Assembly: GCA_902805475.1 (NCBI GenBank)
Contig: CADCSX010000012.1
Span: 310,001 to 374,000, forward strand
Length of the DNA stretch: 64,000 nucleotides
Source: Entonaema liquescens
Lineage: Eukaryota; Ascomycota; Sordariomycetes; Xylariales; Xylariaceae
Reading direction: 5' to 3'
The notes beneath the pieces were generated by a model. That model worked only from the letters and a program-made list of their open reading frames with translations, did no database searches and was not told the origin of the DNA. Positions within the stretch are counted from its first letter, which is position 1, and the number at the start of each line of letters is the position of its first letter. Below are positions 1 through 10,906 of this stretch, piece after piece. The position numbers and the translations under genes were made by a program.

Positions 1-332
1 ACAATGCGAACAGGTGCCTCTTGCCGACAGATAGTAATGGTATTACCGCGAGCATCAGCCTGTTTCAGCTCGATGGTAACGTTGTCGCCCTCGGGAAGCT
101 CGAGAATGACTATCCAGTCGTTACGCTTTTCAAGATAGCCTTTCAGGTCGTATGTAATCTCTCGCTCTTGAGCTGCAAGCCAACATCCTGTTACAGGCTT
201 ATCAAGAAGCTCGCACCAATTTACTCCATGCGAGAAGAATATCGTGGGAACGAACCCAGATATGGATGAGTGGTCATGACAAATGGTCAGCAGTTCTTCT
301 TGTGTGTAGCGGATATGATTGGAGGGACCCAT
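1..332 (-). CDS. Partial unrecognised protein (N-terminal 110 codons)
   Basis: An uninterrupted minus-strand reading frame starts at ATG 332 and runs off the left edge, so only the N-terminus is visible. It begins MGPSNHIRY and continues with a mixed hydrophobic/charged, globular-looking sequence including the stretch WIVILELPEGDNVTIEL. I see no signal peptide and no motif I can name. It is preferred over the short plus-strand frame at 21-269 because it stays open across the full 332 bases and its composition is protein-like. The product is unknown. Confidence 0.5.
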   Translation of the reverse strand, partial: MGPSNHIRYTQEELLTICHDHSSISGFVPTIFFSHGVNWCELLDKPVTGCWLAAQEREITYDLKGYLEKRNDWIVILELPEGDNVTIELKQADARGNTITICRQEAPVRI

Positions 333-1018
333 AGTAGAAATGATTATTCCGTTACCAGAAGCACAGTAGACGATAGAAGGGTCCGAATAAACTAACAAAC
401 GATAGTCGAGGAGCACGTAGTATTAAGGAGTGTTGTAGTAGGAAAAAGGCCGTTGCGAAGTCGGTTTATAAAGGGTAAATCCTAAATACGTTCGGGAAAG
501 CTGCGATAAAAGATCGTGAATCGGGTAGAAAAGAATACTCCTCGGTACAATTTTTAGGTAGTATATATGTGATAGGACTCACGTAACAGGAGAGATAGGA
601 ACACCGCTACCAAAGCGGTAAAGTGAAACTCACAACATAATAGAATATATTGTCATAAGGTGGAGCATAGATAACTTTGTTGTTTCGTAAGGACCTCTAA
701 ACCTAGCCATGGAGGCGTACAACTTACATACTGAACATTTTCTTTACTGTAGATGTCTGAACCAGAATCTTGACACAAGGTAGTCTAAAAGAAGGCCAAG
801 TTGACACCACGTAATACATGGAATTAAACGCCTGAAGTATTAGTGAGTTGTCATAAACGGAGTAAGGATATCTACCAGCTATGATCGAGTGACTAAGCTA
901 TAGAAGAATATTAAAAATGATTTACTATTTGAGACGATCTATTAACTGCTCTTAGGCATGGGTATAAAATCTGGACCAGTCCAAACATCGTTGGCTACTC
1001 GAGTTTCTTTTTTGCCAG
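333..1018. other. Intergenic, nothing recognised
   Basis: AT-rich spacer between the left-edge gene, which starts at 332, and the stop of the DsbA-like gene at 1019. No ORF, RNA gene or repeat is visible. Confidence 0.5.
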
Positions 1019-1798
1019 TCACTGCCCCTCACGGACTTTAATGAAGACCTCGAGTAGATCCATGGGATCCTGCACACCGTCAAGGCGATGAACCTCCTGG
1101 ATGACAAAAGTCGGAACGCCAGATCCCCCAAAGATTTCCTTGTTCTTTCTAGCTTCCTCATCCACCACATCCATATCAACATCGGAATCCAGCCATGCAT
1201 CTGCCTCGGTACCATCTATACCCGCCTGCACCGCAACGGCCTTTAAGACATGACGCTCCGAGATATCCTGTTCGCGCGCTTGATATGCATCGAAAAGCCC
1301 TTCGACAATAGTATCCCGTATTTCGCTGCTTTTAGTGGAACCCAGCCGGATGAGCCGATGTGCCTGCCGTGTATCGGGGCCGATTCTGCCGCCCCACATG
1401 AAGTCGATCCCGGCAGCGCGACCGGCCCGATTCATACGCAGGGTAAGCGCCGCACGCTGCTTATGTGTTAGGTGAGCGAGACGCGTCTCGGCAAGTTCTA
1501 ATTTGTCCACGCTATGCGGCGCCTTGTTATATTCCAGATAGTAGGGTGACCATGTTATGACGAAAGTGTCGGATTTACCGCCGGGGTACGTCTTCTGGTA
1601 TAGCGAAATGGCGCGGTCGAGGTTGCGTTTGCCTATGTAGCACCACTAATTTTTGGCGTTAGTCTCATACAATATACCGAGGTAGATTTGGATCGTCGAT
1701 CAGCGGTACCCGAAAGCACGGTGAGCGAGGTGTAAATTATGTGATGTACATACCGCACAAAGGAAGTCAAAGACAACACGAACTTCAATAACAGCCAT
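1019..1798 (-). CDS. DsbA-like (FrnE-type) thioredoxin-fold oxidoreductase
   Basis: Two exons: 1798-1754 and 1645-1019, joined across a GTATGT...TTAG intron of 108 nt, giving about 223 residues, typical for the FrnE branch of the DsbA family. Exon 1 supplies the start VVFDFLCA. The splice brings it to WCYIGKRNLDRAI, making a CAWC (CxxC) redox motif at the N-terminal end of the thioredoxin fold. The C-terminal half has the helical insert, then GSGVPTFVI, whose cis-Pro (VPTF) is diagnostic of the fold. Family members act as thiol-disulfide oxidoreductases or isomerases; the substrate is unknown. No signal peptide, so probably cytosolic. Confidence 0.85.
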
Positions 1799-2425
1799 CA
1801 TATAATGCAAATACAGTAGCTGAATAGTATATTTGTTTATACATAAGAATTGAGTTTGTGTGGCTTTCTCGTCTCTATGTTTTTATTTCGGCCTTCGGCT
1901 CGTTTAGTTGACCGGCGAGATATTGAATCCCCAGTTTGTCTCACCAAAATAGTGGGTTTTATTTCTCGGGGTGATTCCTTCACCGGAACCAATGTGATGA
2001 CATCGCGGCAATAAGGTGACAGTTACTTCGAGAGTCTATGTAAGTTCCTATTAGGTAAACTACAGGTATTCACAGATAGGTTCTAATACCTATATCTAGT
2101 GTCATAGCTCAGAACACGCGCGTGTATGTGCCAAATCTTATCTCTGTTACATCTTACATTGGATTTCGCTTACGTTTCATCCTAAACTTACAATAGAGTA
2201 GTCTCAGCTAGGCAGCGATGAGATATATCAATAGTTTACTATGTGCCATATGGTATAATTAACGCAATATATTATTAGGGATTACTATAAGACATAATCC
2301 TAGGTATCGTTATTAGTCCTGAGACTATCCCTGAACGCCGGCCGTTCCTCAATCAATGGATAGTGTCCAAAGGTTATGGCATTATGAAGCCAGCGTGCCG
2401 GTAACCACACGTTGGGGCCACTCGA
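1799..2425. other. Intergenic, nothing recognised
   Basis: AT-rich spacer upstream of the DsbA-like gene and downstream of the alpha-kinase gene. I see no coding frame or RNA gene. Confidence 0.5.
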
Positions 2426-3328
2426 TCAGTCATACCAGTAAGAGTAATGGGTTCTCATTGGACGCGTTTGGCGTGTTGGTACGTCGCGTCTTATCATAGC
2501 CGTGCCGCGGACTGGTCGAAAGATTTGAACCGGGTTCGTGGGCTGCGTCCAGTTAGAGCGACAAAAGTCGTTGCAGAGGTGTTGGCTGAAGAACGAGCTG
2601 ATACCATCAGGTCCAAGATCAGTCACGCCATAATCGCGGTTTCGCGACAAGATGACTGGGTCGGAGAGGACGACCTCGCGCCTGTAGACGCCGCCTTGGA
2701 GATCGCACAGAACGAACTGGCCGCCTGAGATGTGATAGCTGAAGTGACTGAGAGCCTGCATAACCTCTCCCCACGCCTCCGAGTCGTCATTCCATCCGGT
2801 GTTGCTGTTGAACTTTTGGTAGTTCTGAATGAAGGGTTCGCACAGCGCATGTTGCCCCGCCCGGCTCCCAGAATTTTCAGTGAGCGTCCACACAGCGGGA
2901 ACATTGATTTTGACGGGTTTGTTGACTATGTTGAGTTCATTGAATCTATTGACGATTTCCAAGGCTTTGTTCACGGCTTTGATGTCAAGAGTGAAGTAGT
3001 CTTCCTCGAAGACAGCGCCGGTCTTGAACCACTTAATAACACATGCTTGACCGCTGCGCGAGCCCTCGGTGTATCTTCCCTTTGCTACCCATCGGAACGC
3101 GCCTTGGGCAAAGGGGTTGTTAAGATCGTAACTCTTAAACACGGCCTCGTTGGAGATGTTGTATCTGCCACTGTCAAACTCGCCGGTCAACGGATTATCG
3201 ACGTGGTGCCCGTGAACACAGCCCGCACATCGCGACAGGCCAGCACCCTTGGAGAACTGGTTGGCTGTATATGACGACCGAGGTAAAGTACGGCCGCAGG
3301 AAACACACTCCCGCATAATTGAGCTCAT
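2426..3328 (-). CDS. Alpha-kinase with N-terminal Stc1-type zinc module
   Basis: Single exon, 300 residues, ATG at 3328. Residues 8-37 carry two CxxC pairs (C8/C11, C34/C37) around L-P-R-S-x-Y and KGxGLSRC, the pattern of the Stc1 domain known from the fission-yeast heterochromatin factor. Residues about 60-265 are an atypical (MHCK/eEF2K-like) alpha-kinase: the nucleotide-binding Lys in ACVIKWF, a CEPFIQNYQKFNSNTGW segment, CDLQGG, LSDPVI, and the zinc-binding end with DLGPDGISSFFSQHLCNDFC. The catalytic features look complete. The C-terminus is a short basic, Arg-rich tail. Substrate is unknown. Calling the N-terminal module Stc1-like rests on motif only. Confidence 0.88.
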   Translation of the reverse strand: MSSIMRECVSCGRTLPRSSYTANQFSKGAGLSRCAGCVHGHHVDNPLTGEFDSGRYNISNEAVFKSYDLNNPFAQGAFRWVAKGRYTEGSRSGQACVIKWFKTGAVFEEDYFTLDIKAVNKALEIVNRFNELNIVNKPVKINVPAVWTLTENSGSRAGQHALCEPFIQNYQKFNSNTGWNDDSEAWGEVMQALSHFSYHISGGQFVLCDLQGGVYRREVVLSDPVILSRNRDYGVTDLGPDGISSFFSQHLCNDFCRSNWTQPTNPVQIFRPVRGTAMIRRDVPTRQTRPMRTHYSYWYD

Positions 3329-4849
3329 CTTAGAGAGATGTGAAGCACAAACTCTGAACGTAGCTGCTGTATATGGAGTTTTGTGTTGTGTGATAGTGTT
3401 TGTAAATGTGCAAATTTAACGTGTTGATATTCGTAGGTAAGTAAACATTTACGAATGTGTAATGGAACTCCTCAATAGGTATCTTGGGAATAAGTAAGTA
3501 GGTACCTCTCCATCTATACATTAGGTACGCATGAGATAAGCCCGTGCATCGCGTTGCCTAGGTAGGTAGGTACCTACCTAAGATTGGGGCAAAGAAAGAG
3601 AGGGGTACAGCAAATAAATCTCTGTCCTCATATTATAAGCAAATTGGTAGAGAAGGGAAAATAAAAAGAAAAATGCACCCTTGCTATCGAATCTCTTTTT
3701 TTCTTTTAAGTACCCGACGACGGCAGGCTGCAGGTGACGGGAAGGTATTGAGCCATTGATCTGGGGTTATCCTAGTGGCGCGCGAGGGCTGATCACCGCC
3801 TGGCCTTGAATTGAAGAATCTTGCCTAGAGGACAAGACCTACATTCGACACTGTGTATCGGTTAGGCGTGTCATAGTTAAGCCGTGTTTTACCTGCAGCC
3901 TTCTATGCGAGTCCCGAATTGGAGCGGTTGCTATAGATTTTCTGTATGAACGGGCATATTGGATACCCATCTACCCCATGAGATCAATATCATCAGTTCC
4001 TGCTACGGTAACGCATTCACTTGTCGCTTCTTCTAGATCCTCTTTTCTGAGGCAGGAATCTTTTAATAGTCCTTAACGTGCTTCCCCAGCTCGGGCAGTC
4101 CTGTACAGCCCCCGAATTGTCAAATATGGTAGTAAATAAAGCAGGCATAAATACGAACACCGTTGATGGTCTAAGTCATCGTCATTCATAAAGCTACCTT
4201 CTTTTACGATTATTTTCCATTATTACTTATAACAGATTGCGACACCTCACCGTGTTATGTCACGGGGAAAAACCAGAAGGTGAGGACACAACTCCGTTGT
4301 TCCACAAGTAACTCTAACTAAGGTAGCTCTGAAGTTAGAGTTATACATACAAAACAGCTTCTTTGTTCTAAGGGGGTCTCAAGTGAGACCCCCTGACATG
4401 TTGCACTATCGCGTATAATTCAAGTGTTTTATCTTGATATATCATTGTTAGTACCCCAAAATACCAAATGCAAATTACTTTAGATTTTGTTTATAGTACA
4501 GCATTATTAATGTACTTTTTATGTTGAGATTGAGTTCACTAAGTTTACCTAGTTCTTGATTCGTCTCATTGCGAACTCATATACCTAGGAGGTGTATGTA
4601 AAGTAAGTCCTAGATAGCTTCCTGTATTACAACAAATAGGCAACTTACTCAAATATCTACAGAGGTATATCTCTTGAAATTACCGGGATATTTGGTCGGG
4701 AATACTTTTATATGCGCCCCGGATAGATCCGGTCTTATCCGGCTATAAGTGGGGGAAGCTACCCCGAGCTAATGATCCGTGGACTCCGATCCCGGCCGGG
4801 CGGAGAAGCCAAGGTTTATTCAAATATTATAGAGTGATGCTTCGGTTAT
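3329..4849. other. Intergenic 1.5 kb with a palindromic CCTAGGTA-type block
   Basis: No gene recognised. At 3557-3580 there is a near-perfect palindromic run of the CCTAGGTAGG/CCTACCTA type, one of many such motifs in the intergenic DNA here. The rest is AT-rich. Confidence 0.5.
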
Positions 4850-4975
4850 TTGGTAGAAATTATAGACGCAAACTTGCTACGGCAAGCGGAAGCTACAAAG
4901 GACTGCCATTCTCCTAAAAAAAAATTCCCTGCGACATCGTGGTTTTCTTATCAAACCAAAACCCCTGGTATAGCA

Positions 4976-6474
4976 ATGATGAAGCCTTATCAGTTTACAG
5001 CAACCCAAGCACTTGCAAAGCTTAAAAACGGCTCACTCACAGTGGAAGACTATGCTCGATCAATACTCAGACGAATCGAAACGAGAGACGATGCGGTCCA
5101 GGCCTGGGCATATCTCAATCCGGAATACGTAATTCGGCAGGCGAAACAGCTTGACTCTATACCCCCTGAAAGCAGGGGACCTTTGCACGGGGTAGCCATC
5201 GCGGTTAAAGATATCATGTACACAAAAGGTTGCTACCCTTTCCTTCATCAAAGATGTCAGAGCACTAATTCCTCGTAGACATGCCTACCCAGCACAACTC
5301 TCCGATCTACGAGGGGGATGAGCCAAAGGTCGATGCGGCGGTTGTCACAACGCTGCGTCACGCCGGTGCCTTGATACTCGGTGGGTTCCCGACATAAAGC
5401 TGAAAAAACCAAAGGACCCAACTATTAATCAGTTATTTTTCAGGGAAGACAACTACAACTGAGTTTGCATCTACAACAACAGGGCCGAAAACACGGAACC
5501 CGCACGACACAACACGGACTCCAGGTGGATCATCGTCCGGATCGGCGGCCGCGGTAGCCGATTTCCAAGCGCCCATTGCACTTGGCTCACAGACGGGCGG
5601 GAGTACAATTCGCCCGGGCTCATTCAACGGAATCCTCGCATTTAAACCGACGTGGAATGCCGTCAGTCGTGAGGGCGTGAAGATATACTCTCTCAACCTG
5701 GACACCGTTGGTTTCTTTGCGCGGAGCGTAGAGGATCTCCAGTTGCTAGCCGATGTCTTTGCGCTCGAAGACGATACGCCCCCGCAGGAGAACTTCTCAA
5801 TCAAGGGGTCTAAATTTGCACTGTTGAAGACAATGGTATGGCCTCATGCGGGACCAGGTACAATCGCTGCGTTAGAAGCTGGTGCAAAATTACTGCGAGA
5901 TCATGGAGCGGAAGTTGAAGAGATCGAACTGCCGCCCGAGTTCGATAAAATGCCTGAGTGGCACGGGATTATTCTCGACGCGGACGCGAGAGCCACATTC
6001 CTGCCAGAATATCGGATTGCGAAGGAAAAGTTAGCATCTCTCCTTGTCGATCACGTCGAGAATACTGATAAGATATCACGAGCCGCCCAGCTCAAGGCTT
6101 TCGACGGCGTGGCTGCACTAAGGCCAACAATCGATAGCATAGCAGGGAGGTATGCTGCTATACTGACTCCAAGCGTAGTAGATGAAGCTCCTGTAGGCAT
6201 AGACTTCACGGGGAGCCCAATTTTTAATAAAATATGGACGGTAAGTCTTTTTTTTTTTTTTTTGGCGCTGAATTGGTTGTTGCTTACTCTGCGTACTTAG
6301 GCTCTACATGTGCCAGTAGTCAACATCCCTGGGTTTAAAGGGGAGAACGGAATGCCGATTAGCCTATCATTAGTCGCGCCTAGATACCACGATAGACATC
6401 TGCTTGTGGTTTCCAAAGCTGTCGGGGAGATTTTCCAAGTAGAAGGAGGTTGGCAATCTCGGGGCTCGGGTTAA
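4976..6474 (+). CDS. Amidase (amidase-signature family)
   Basis: Four exons: 4976-5228, 5279-5380, 5444-6240 and 6301-6474, giving about 441 residues. All three introns are GT-AG with consistent phases. The first has a weak GTTGCT donor; the third contains a long T tract. The signature catalytic triad is present: Lys in GVAIAVKDIMYTKDMPTQHN, then cis-Ser and Ser in PGGSSSGSAAAVA and LGSQTGGS. The C-terminal HVPVVNIPGFKGENGMPISLSLV is also characteristic. Such enzymes hydrolyse amides to acid plus ammonia; the substrate cannot be told. An in-frame ATG at 4850 exists, but the Met at 4976/4979 fits the family start better. Confidence 0.88.
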
Positions 6475-6845
6475 TTCTATCTGTTGTTCTGCTGTTTTCC
6501 TGTTTTTAGGAAGTTGTGCACAGGTATTGTAGACATGTCATTGGCGGTTTACTGAATACACTTATATAAGTAGCATCTTCGACAAGCATTTAAATTTGAG
6601 ATATGAATTCATAAACCATGAAATATATGAAAAGAAAAATCAGGTAAATGGGGTGTTGCTAAATGATTGTTCCAAGCTGGGCCACATCTCTCTATTTCGA
6701 AGTCAATTAGATTTGAATCTGAATTTCTTCATAAAACCAAACCAAACATAATATGAATATCATCCAACTAGACCAGAAGTCCAACTATCCAATTTTGAAT
6801 CCAGGCCTTGACATCTATCGGTTGAACTCGATGTATATGGTACAA
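6475..6845. other. Convergent intergenic, nothing recognised
   Basis: AT-rich spacer between the stop codons of the amidase (plus) and the glutathione transferase (minus). No feature seen beyond likely 3' UTRs. Confidence 0.5.
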
Positions 6846-7988
6846 CTACCATACTTTCTCATCCTCGGCCAAGGGCTCAACGGGAACTGCCGGGCCTCTA
6901 GGAATAATGACGGGACCCTGAAGCTTGACAACCTTTGCCCTCGCGCCCGCGTATCCTGTACCGTATAAGTTGATCCACGGGGCACTGGTCTTGTGGAAGG
7001 CGCCCCCAGTTACTTTACTGTCCTGGTCCCAGTAGAGGCGACGCAGCCACTTGTTCAGGTGCGGGTAGTCGTGACGGATGCTCTTGAGGTTGCATAGGAA
7101 TACAGTGTAGTACGAGGTATCGAATCGGATTATCGTTGGGAATAGGCGTATATCAGCCTCGGTAAACTGGTCTCCGAGTAGGAAGGGCTTGCCGTGGCCG
7201 GCCAAGATCCCTTCGAGTCGGTCGAGCGACTCGAATAGGGGGTACAGATTCTCCTCATAAGATTCCTGTTTGGTGGCGAATCCGGTATTGTATACACCGT
7301 TGTTCACTTTGCTGTAGACCCACTCGTTGATCTCATCGATCTCCTTGCGCAAGTGCTCCGGGTAAAGGCCGCCGCCGGGCTTGTTGACCTCGCGGAACTC
7401 CTCAGGGATAAAAGCATCGAACTCCGTGTAGAACATGCGGATAATCTCGCTGGACTCGTTGTTGACAATAGTCTCAGTCTTTTTATCCCATAGCACGGGA
7501 ACAGTAAACCTGCCGTTGAAGTCGGGGTCTACTTTATAGTACAACTCCCGAAGGTAAGTAAAACCGTAAAGGGGGTCTTTCGGCAGGGTGCCATTTGAGC
7601 CGTCGAACGACCAGCCCTTATCGCTCATGGAGATGCTCAAGGTGTATAAATCGACGACATCTTCAAGGCGTTTTAAGGCGCGCACGATGTTGGTGCGGTG
7701 AGCCTTATAGTTTAAGAACCACGTTAGTTATCTTTAGGTTGTTCGAGTTAGATGAGGACTGTACATACCCATGGACAACCGCCGGAAATGTACAGCGCAT
7801 AGCGACCCTTCTCAGCCGGAAATTGTGAGTTAGGGTCAGCAGAGACGAAATCGCGGAATGTGCTGTCTGGTCTGGTAAAGCGACCATTCTTTTGGTACTC
7901 GATCTTTGTCTTGGGTTTTTGTGGTTAGCTTTATGTATAACAAACGGAGTTGATCTTGGGGGAAGCCAATGCGTACAGTTTGAGACAT
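6846..7988 (-). CDS. Omega-class / ECM4-type glutathione transferase
   Basis: Likely three exons: 7988-7977, 7909-7769 and 7703-6846, giving about 337 residues. The second intron (7704-7768) has a GTATGT donor and joins GGCPW to AHRTNIV, creating the CPWAHR active site with the catalytic Cys of omega GSTs and glutathionyl-hydroquinone reductases. Downstream are the Pro-containing TVPVLWDKKT, the ES pair in NNESSEIIRMF, and helical LLGDQFTEADIRLFPTIIRFD, all typical of this group. The first donor (GTACGC) was chosen because it keeps the frame; an alternative GTTTGT donor does not. Expected role is glutathione-dependent reduction or de-glutathionylation in the cytosol. Confidence 0.88.
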
Positions 7989-8731
7989 ATTTCAAATATT
8001 GCCGATAGTTAAACGGTCTGAACTTCTAGATGAATGAACTTGAAAGGATGAATGTTTGATGATTGAGATAATACCAAAGTTGAGGATATCTAGTCTGTTA
8101 TATAGAAAAAATAGGAGGCTCTTTGCCTTGACTATCATGAATCCCGGATATCCCATGGCGGAGAGGTACTAAGGTACCTTATTCACAGCGCGGAACGGCG
8201 GTTGAAACCCCGACTGCTCGGCTTAAGCGTTACCTACCGGTGTAAGTAAAAATGATGACGCGCCTGTGTAACTACTTACCTATTGCGCCATCTTGCTTCA
8301 TCTTGCTTCATCTTGCTTAACAGTTTGCTCTTGTTAATGCGTGTAGTTTAGTTAACTAATTTGGATTCATCGTACGTCTTTTCGTCCGTGGAAATTATGA
8401 CAAATCTCGAAGGGGCCGGGATTGCGGTCGATCGGCGGTTTCCACAACTCACGGACCGGGTTCGTTTAAATGATTCCAAAGCTTCAATTGTAAGCCACCA
8501 AAGTGTTAGGTAATAAAGTAAGCTTGCTTACCACATCGGCGAATTGTTATTTGTTAACATGGAATACTAGGTATATAAACCACTGCATATTTTAGTGAAG
8601 CACGTTTTGCTTGGCGAGTAATCTGATATTATACATTCACATAAAACTATTCTCTACTATGGAATCAAACATGACATTTAATATACCATTACAACATAAA
8701 CATGGTCCAACACGCAGCTAACCTTGTCCTT
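7989..8731. other. Intergenic with a 3x10-bp tandem repeat
   Basis: No gene seen. At 8289-8318 the decamer CATCTTGCTT occurs three times head to tail. The rest is AT-rich promoter-type sequence upstream of the glutathione transferase. Confidence 0.55.
8289..8318. repeat. Three tandem copies of a 10-bp unit
   Basis: Exact head-to-tail triplication of CATCTTGCTT, directly readable. It lies about 300 bp upstream of the glutathione transferase start, in non-coding DNA. Confidence 0.9.
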
Positions 8732-9097
8732 TCATAGCTTCGAGTCTCTCTTGTGAGCCCCTTCTTCCCTGTCAGTGGGAACGTTGTCGCTTGTCTCGGC
8801 CTTCAGACTGATCGGATCACCTATCTGACTTGGGTTGGCGTCTGGTCCTTGGAGTTTCTTGGCCGCCTTCTCCCTCAGCGTTTCGCCATTTCCGGTCTCA
8901 TTATCCTTGTTGTCATTACTGAGCCCTTTGAAATCACGCGGGGTCGGTTGAGAGGATACCGCGGCACCTTCTTCCCCTTCAGTTGGTACGGTATCGCTTT
9001 GTTCTGCCTTGACGCTGATCGGGTCACCGAGCTGGCTTGGGTTGGCATCAGGGCCTTGCAACTTTTTGGTGGCTTTTTCTCGCAGGGTCTCAGGCAT
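8732..9097 (-). CDS. Small protein built from a duplicated ~42-residue unit
   Basis: Single exon, 121 residues, hydrophilic, no Cys, no membrane segment. Residues about 3-45 and 73-115 are near-copies: each has ETLREKAxKKLQGPDANPSQ, then GDPIS[VL]KAE, then a VPT[ED] acidic tail ending EEGA. The linker is Ser/Asp/Asn-rich. The regular charge pattern and lack of hydrophobic core suggest an intrinsically disordered or LEA-like stress protein, but I do not recognise a family. It is called a gene because two protein-level copies with conservative differences (Ile/Leu, Val/Leu, Asp/Glu) imply selection on the protein. Confidence 0.72.
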   Translation of the reverse strand: MPETLREKATKKLQGPDANPSQLGDPISVKAEQSDTVPTEGEEGAAVSSQPTPRDFKGLSNDNKDNETGNGETLREKAAKKLQGPDANPSQIGDPISLKAETSDNVPTDREEGAHKRDSKL

Positions 9098-9878
9098 AAT
9101 GCGCTGCGCGTTTTCGAGTAAAATACGATTTACTCGGCCTTAGTCAAATAATTATTCCTATTCCAAGAGGTATATGTTTGAAATAACGAAATACTTTTTG
9201 CTGACGTAGAATAGGCGGAACTTCGATAAGTACTTATAAGAGAAGTGAAGTAATGATATTATCTAGTAATGAAAGGAATCGACCATTGTCTAGGCCATAA
9301 TACATCTCGTCTCGTCCTTAGAACTTATGATTCATGATTCGTGATCGCGTATCCATATAAGTCGATGACCTCACCACGCTCCCGATTAAATTTCTGCAAG
9401 TCTTCAAAGGCACGAGCCTTTAGCGTCCGGAGTACCTAGACAGGTATGAAAGTTAAGTGCGGAAGGCACTAAAGAATAGGAACTTACACGGTAAAACTAA
9501 TGACGAATGCTATCATCTGCTATGGGTAGGTGGGTATGCAAATTGTATTGCTAGCGATGGCAGCATGTCTCAATTAGTTATGGCCTGATCATCTGTCTAT
9601 TTACATGAGTTTAGCAATTAGAGGATAGGACTGTATACCTTATTAAAGCATTGACATGGCAGTAGTTTTGCTATATCTACACATGTTATACCCTGTTAAT
9701 TAGGGACATTATTGCGTAGGTTGGTCAAGTTAGCACTCATGACGACCTTGAAGCTATCACCACACCCTAAAAAGGAAAACCCAACTGGGGGAGAACACAG
9801 CAGTGAAGAAATAACTTAGCGCGTTAAGGGTATGTATGTACAATGGCATCATAAGGATATATACAGTTTGTGGCGGCA
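9098..9878. other. Intergenic, nothing recognised
   Basis: AT-rich spacer between two minus-strand genes. No ORF, RNA gene or repeat that I can support. Confidence 0.5.
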
Positions 9879-10906
9879 TCAATTGCCTAGATAACGTCTT
9901 CGACCCTTAGGTCTGACTCTTGTGGGATCTGGTGAGGGTTTCTGAACCCGTCCAATTTCTGGACTCCTCCGTCGCGATCTGGTTAGACCTGGGCTTCCAT
10001 CGCGAATACCTCTACGAAGTGGGCTATGCTTCGACGATACCATCTTTTCAGCCTCACTACTTATGTATGATTGTGAATCAAATTCGTTTCGAGGAGTTGG
10101 CATCTCTGATTCGTTCTTGTCGTTTCCTTGGACATCACGCCTCAAAGATACTAGCTTATCATTCGTAACAACCTCTTCCTCTTCCTCTGGTTGGGACTCA
10201 AGGGATCCCATCTCCGATATATCGGAAACAGAGGTGGTTGGGGTATCGGGGTCGTCTAACTGCGACGTCTCCTCATCGTCGAAACCACGGGACAGCGTTG
10301 CCGACATCAGCATTACGTCCGTCTCGGGTTCCGAAAAAGATAACGTTCGCGCCGGGGTCGACGCCGCGGAATCATCCGAGCACATCGTGAGAGACCGGGG
10401 AGAAGGGGGAAGATGGCTGGCCGGAATGCATGAAGTAGTATCGATAGCGAGAGGTTCGTGCGTCATTACAGGGACGTCGTCCTCCAGATCGTCGAAGAAC
10501 GACTTCGATATCGGGTCGTCGGTAGATTGATACCAGGGATGATCGTCTGGAAGGTACGACGCGAAGTATCTTACGAGGGAATCCAACGACTTGGTACGAA
10601 AAGTTGAAGGGCGTACTGCCACTGTTGAGTACCAATAAGGCATGGGTTAGCGATGATCTCAACAGAAGCAGATTCCAAGCTCTGGTTCAGTTCATTCAGT
10701 CGGAGCTGCTTGCGATCAGCGAGCATGCGGTGGAACTCATCGACCGTGCTTGCGGTGTTGGAGATTTCGTAAACATCGTGGTGGAAGGCTTCGGGGTCCT
10801 GGATAGAGAAGGCGATTGTGTTATATTGATCGTGGAGTCCGGTGAAGAGTTCATCCCTCTTCATTCCAAACTTCCAGGCAGGCCATGACCATCCGGGATC
10901 GTCCAT
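9879..10906 (-). CDS. Unrecognised protein with disordered acidic/Ser-rich tail; one apparent frame break
   Basis: Two overlapping minus-strand frames appear to be one gene of about 342 codons. The N-terminal part (from ATG 10906) is globular and aromatic-rich, beginning MDDPGWSWPAWKFGMKRDE. The C-terminal part contains SLDSLVRYFASYLPDDHPWY, then a long Ser/Asp/Glu/Pro-rich stretch and a basic, Arg-rich end. They are out of frame by one base at the 4-A run 10599-10602 (TTTT in the coding sense); one added base gives a continuous frame. No intron of workable length fits. The family is unknown. Sequencing error, true mutation or -1 recoding cannot be separated from one sequence. Confidence 0.6.

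Noticed and set aside
5277..5443. Amidase as a pseudogene with stops after VKDIMYTK and LILG
   Set aside because: Two short GT-AG introns remove the stops in phase and recreate the amidase motifs TKDMPTQHN and GKTTTTEF.
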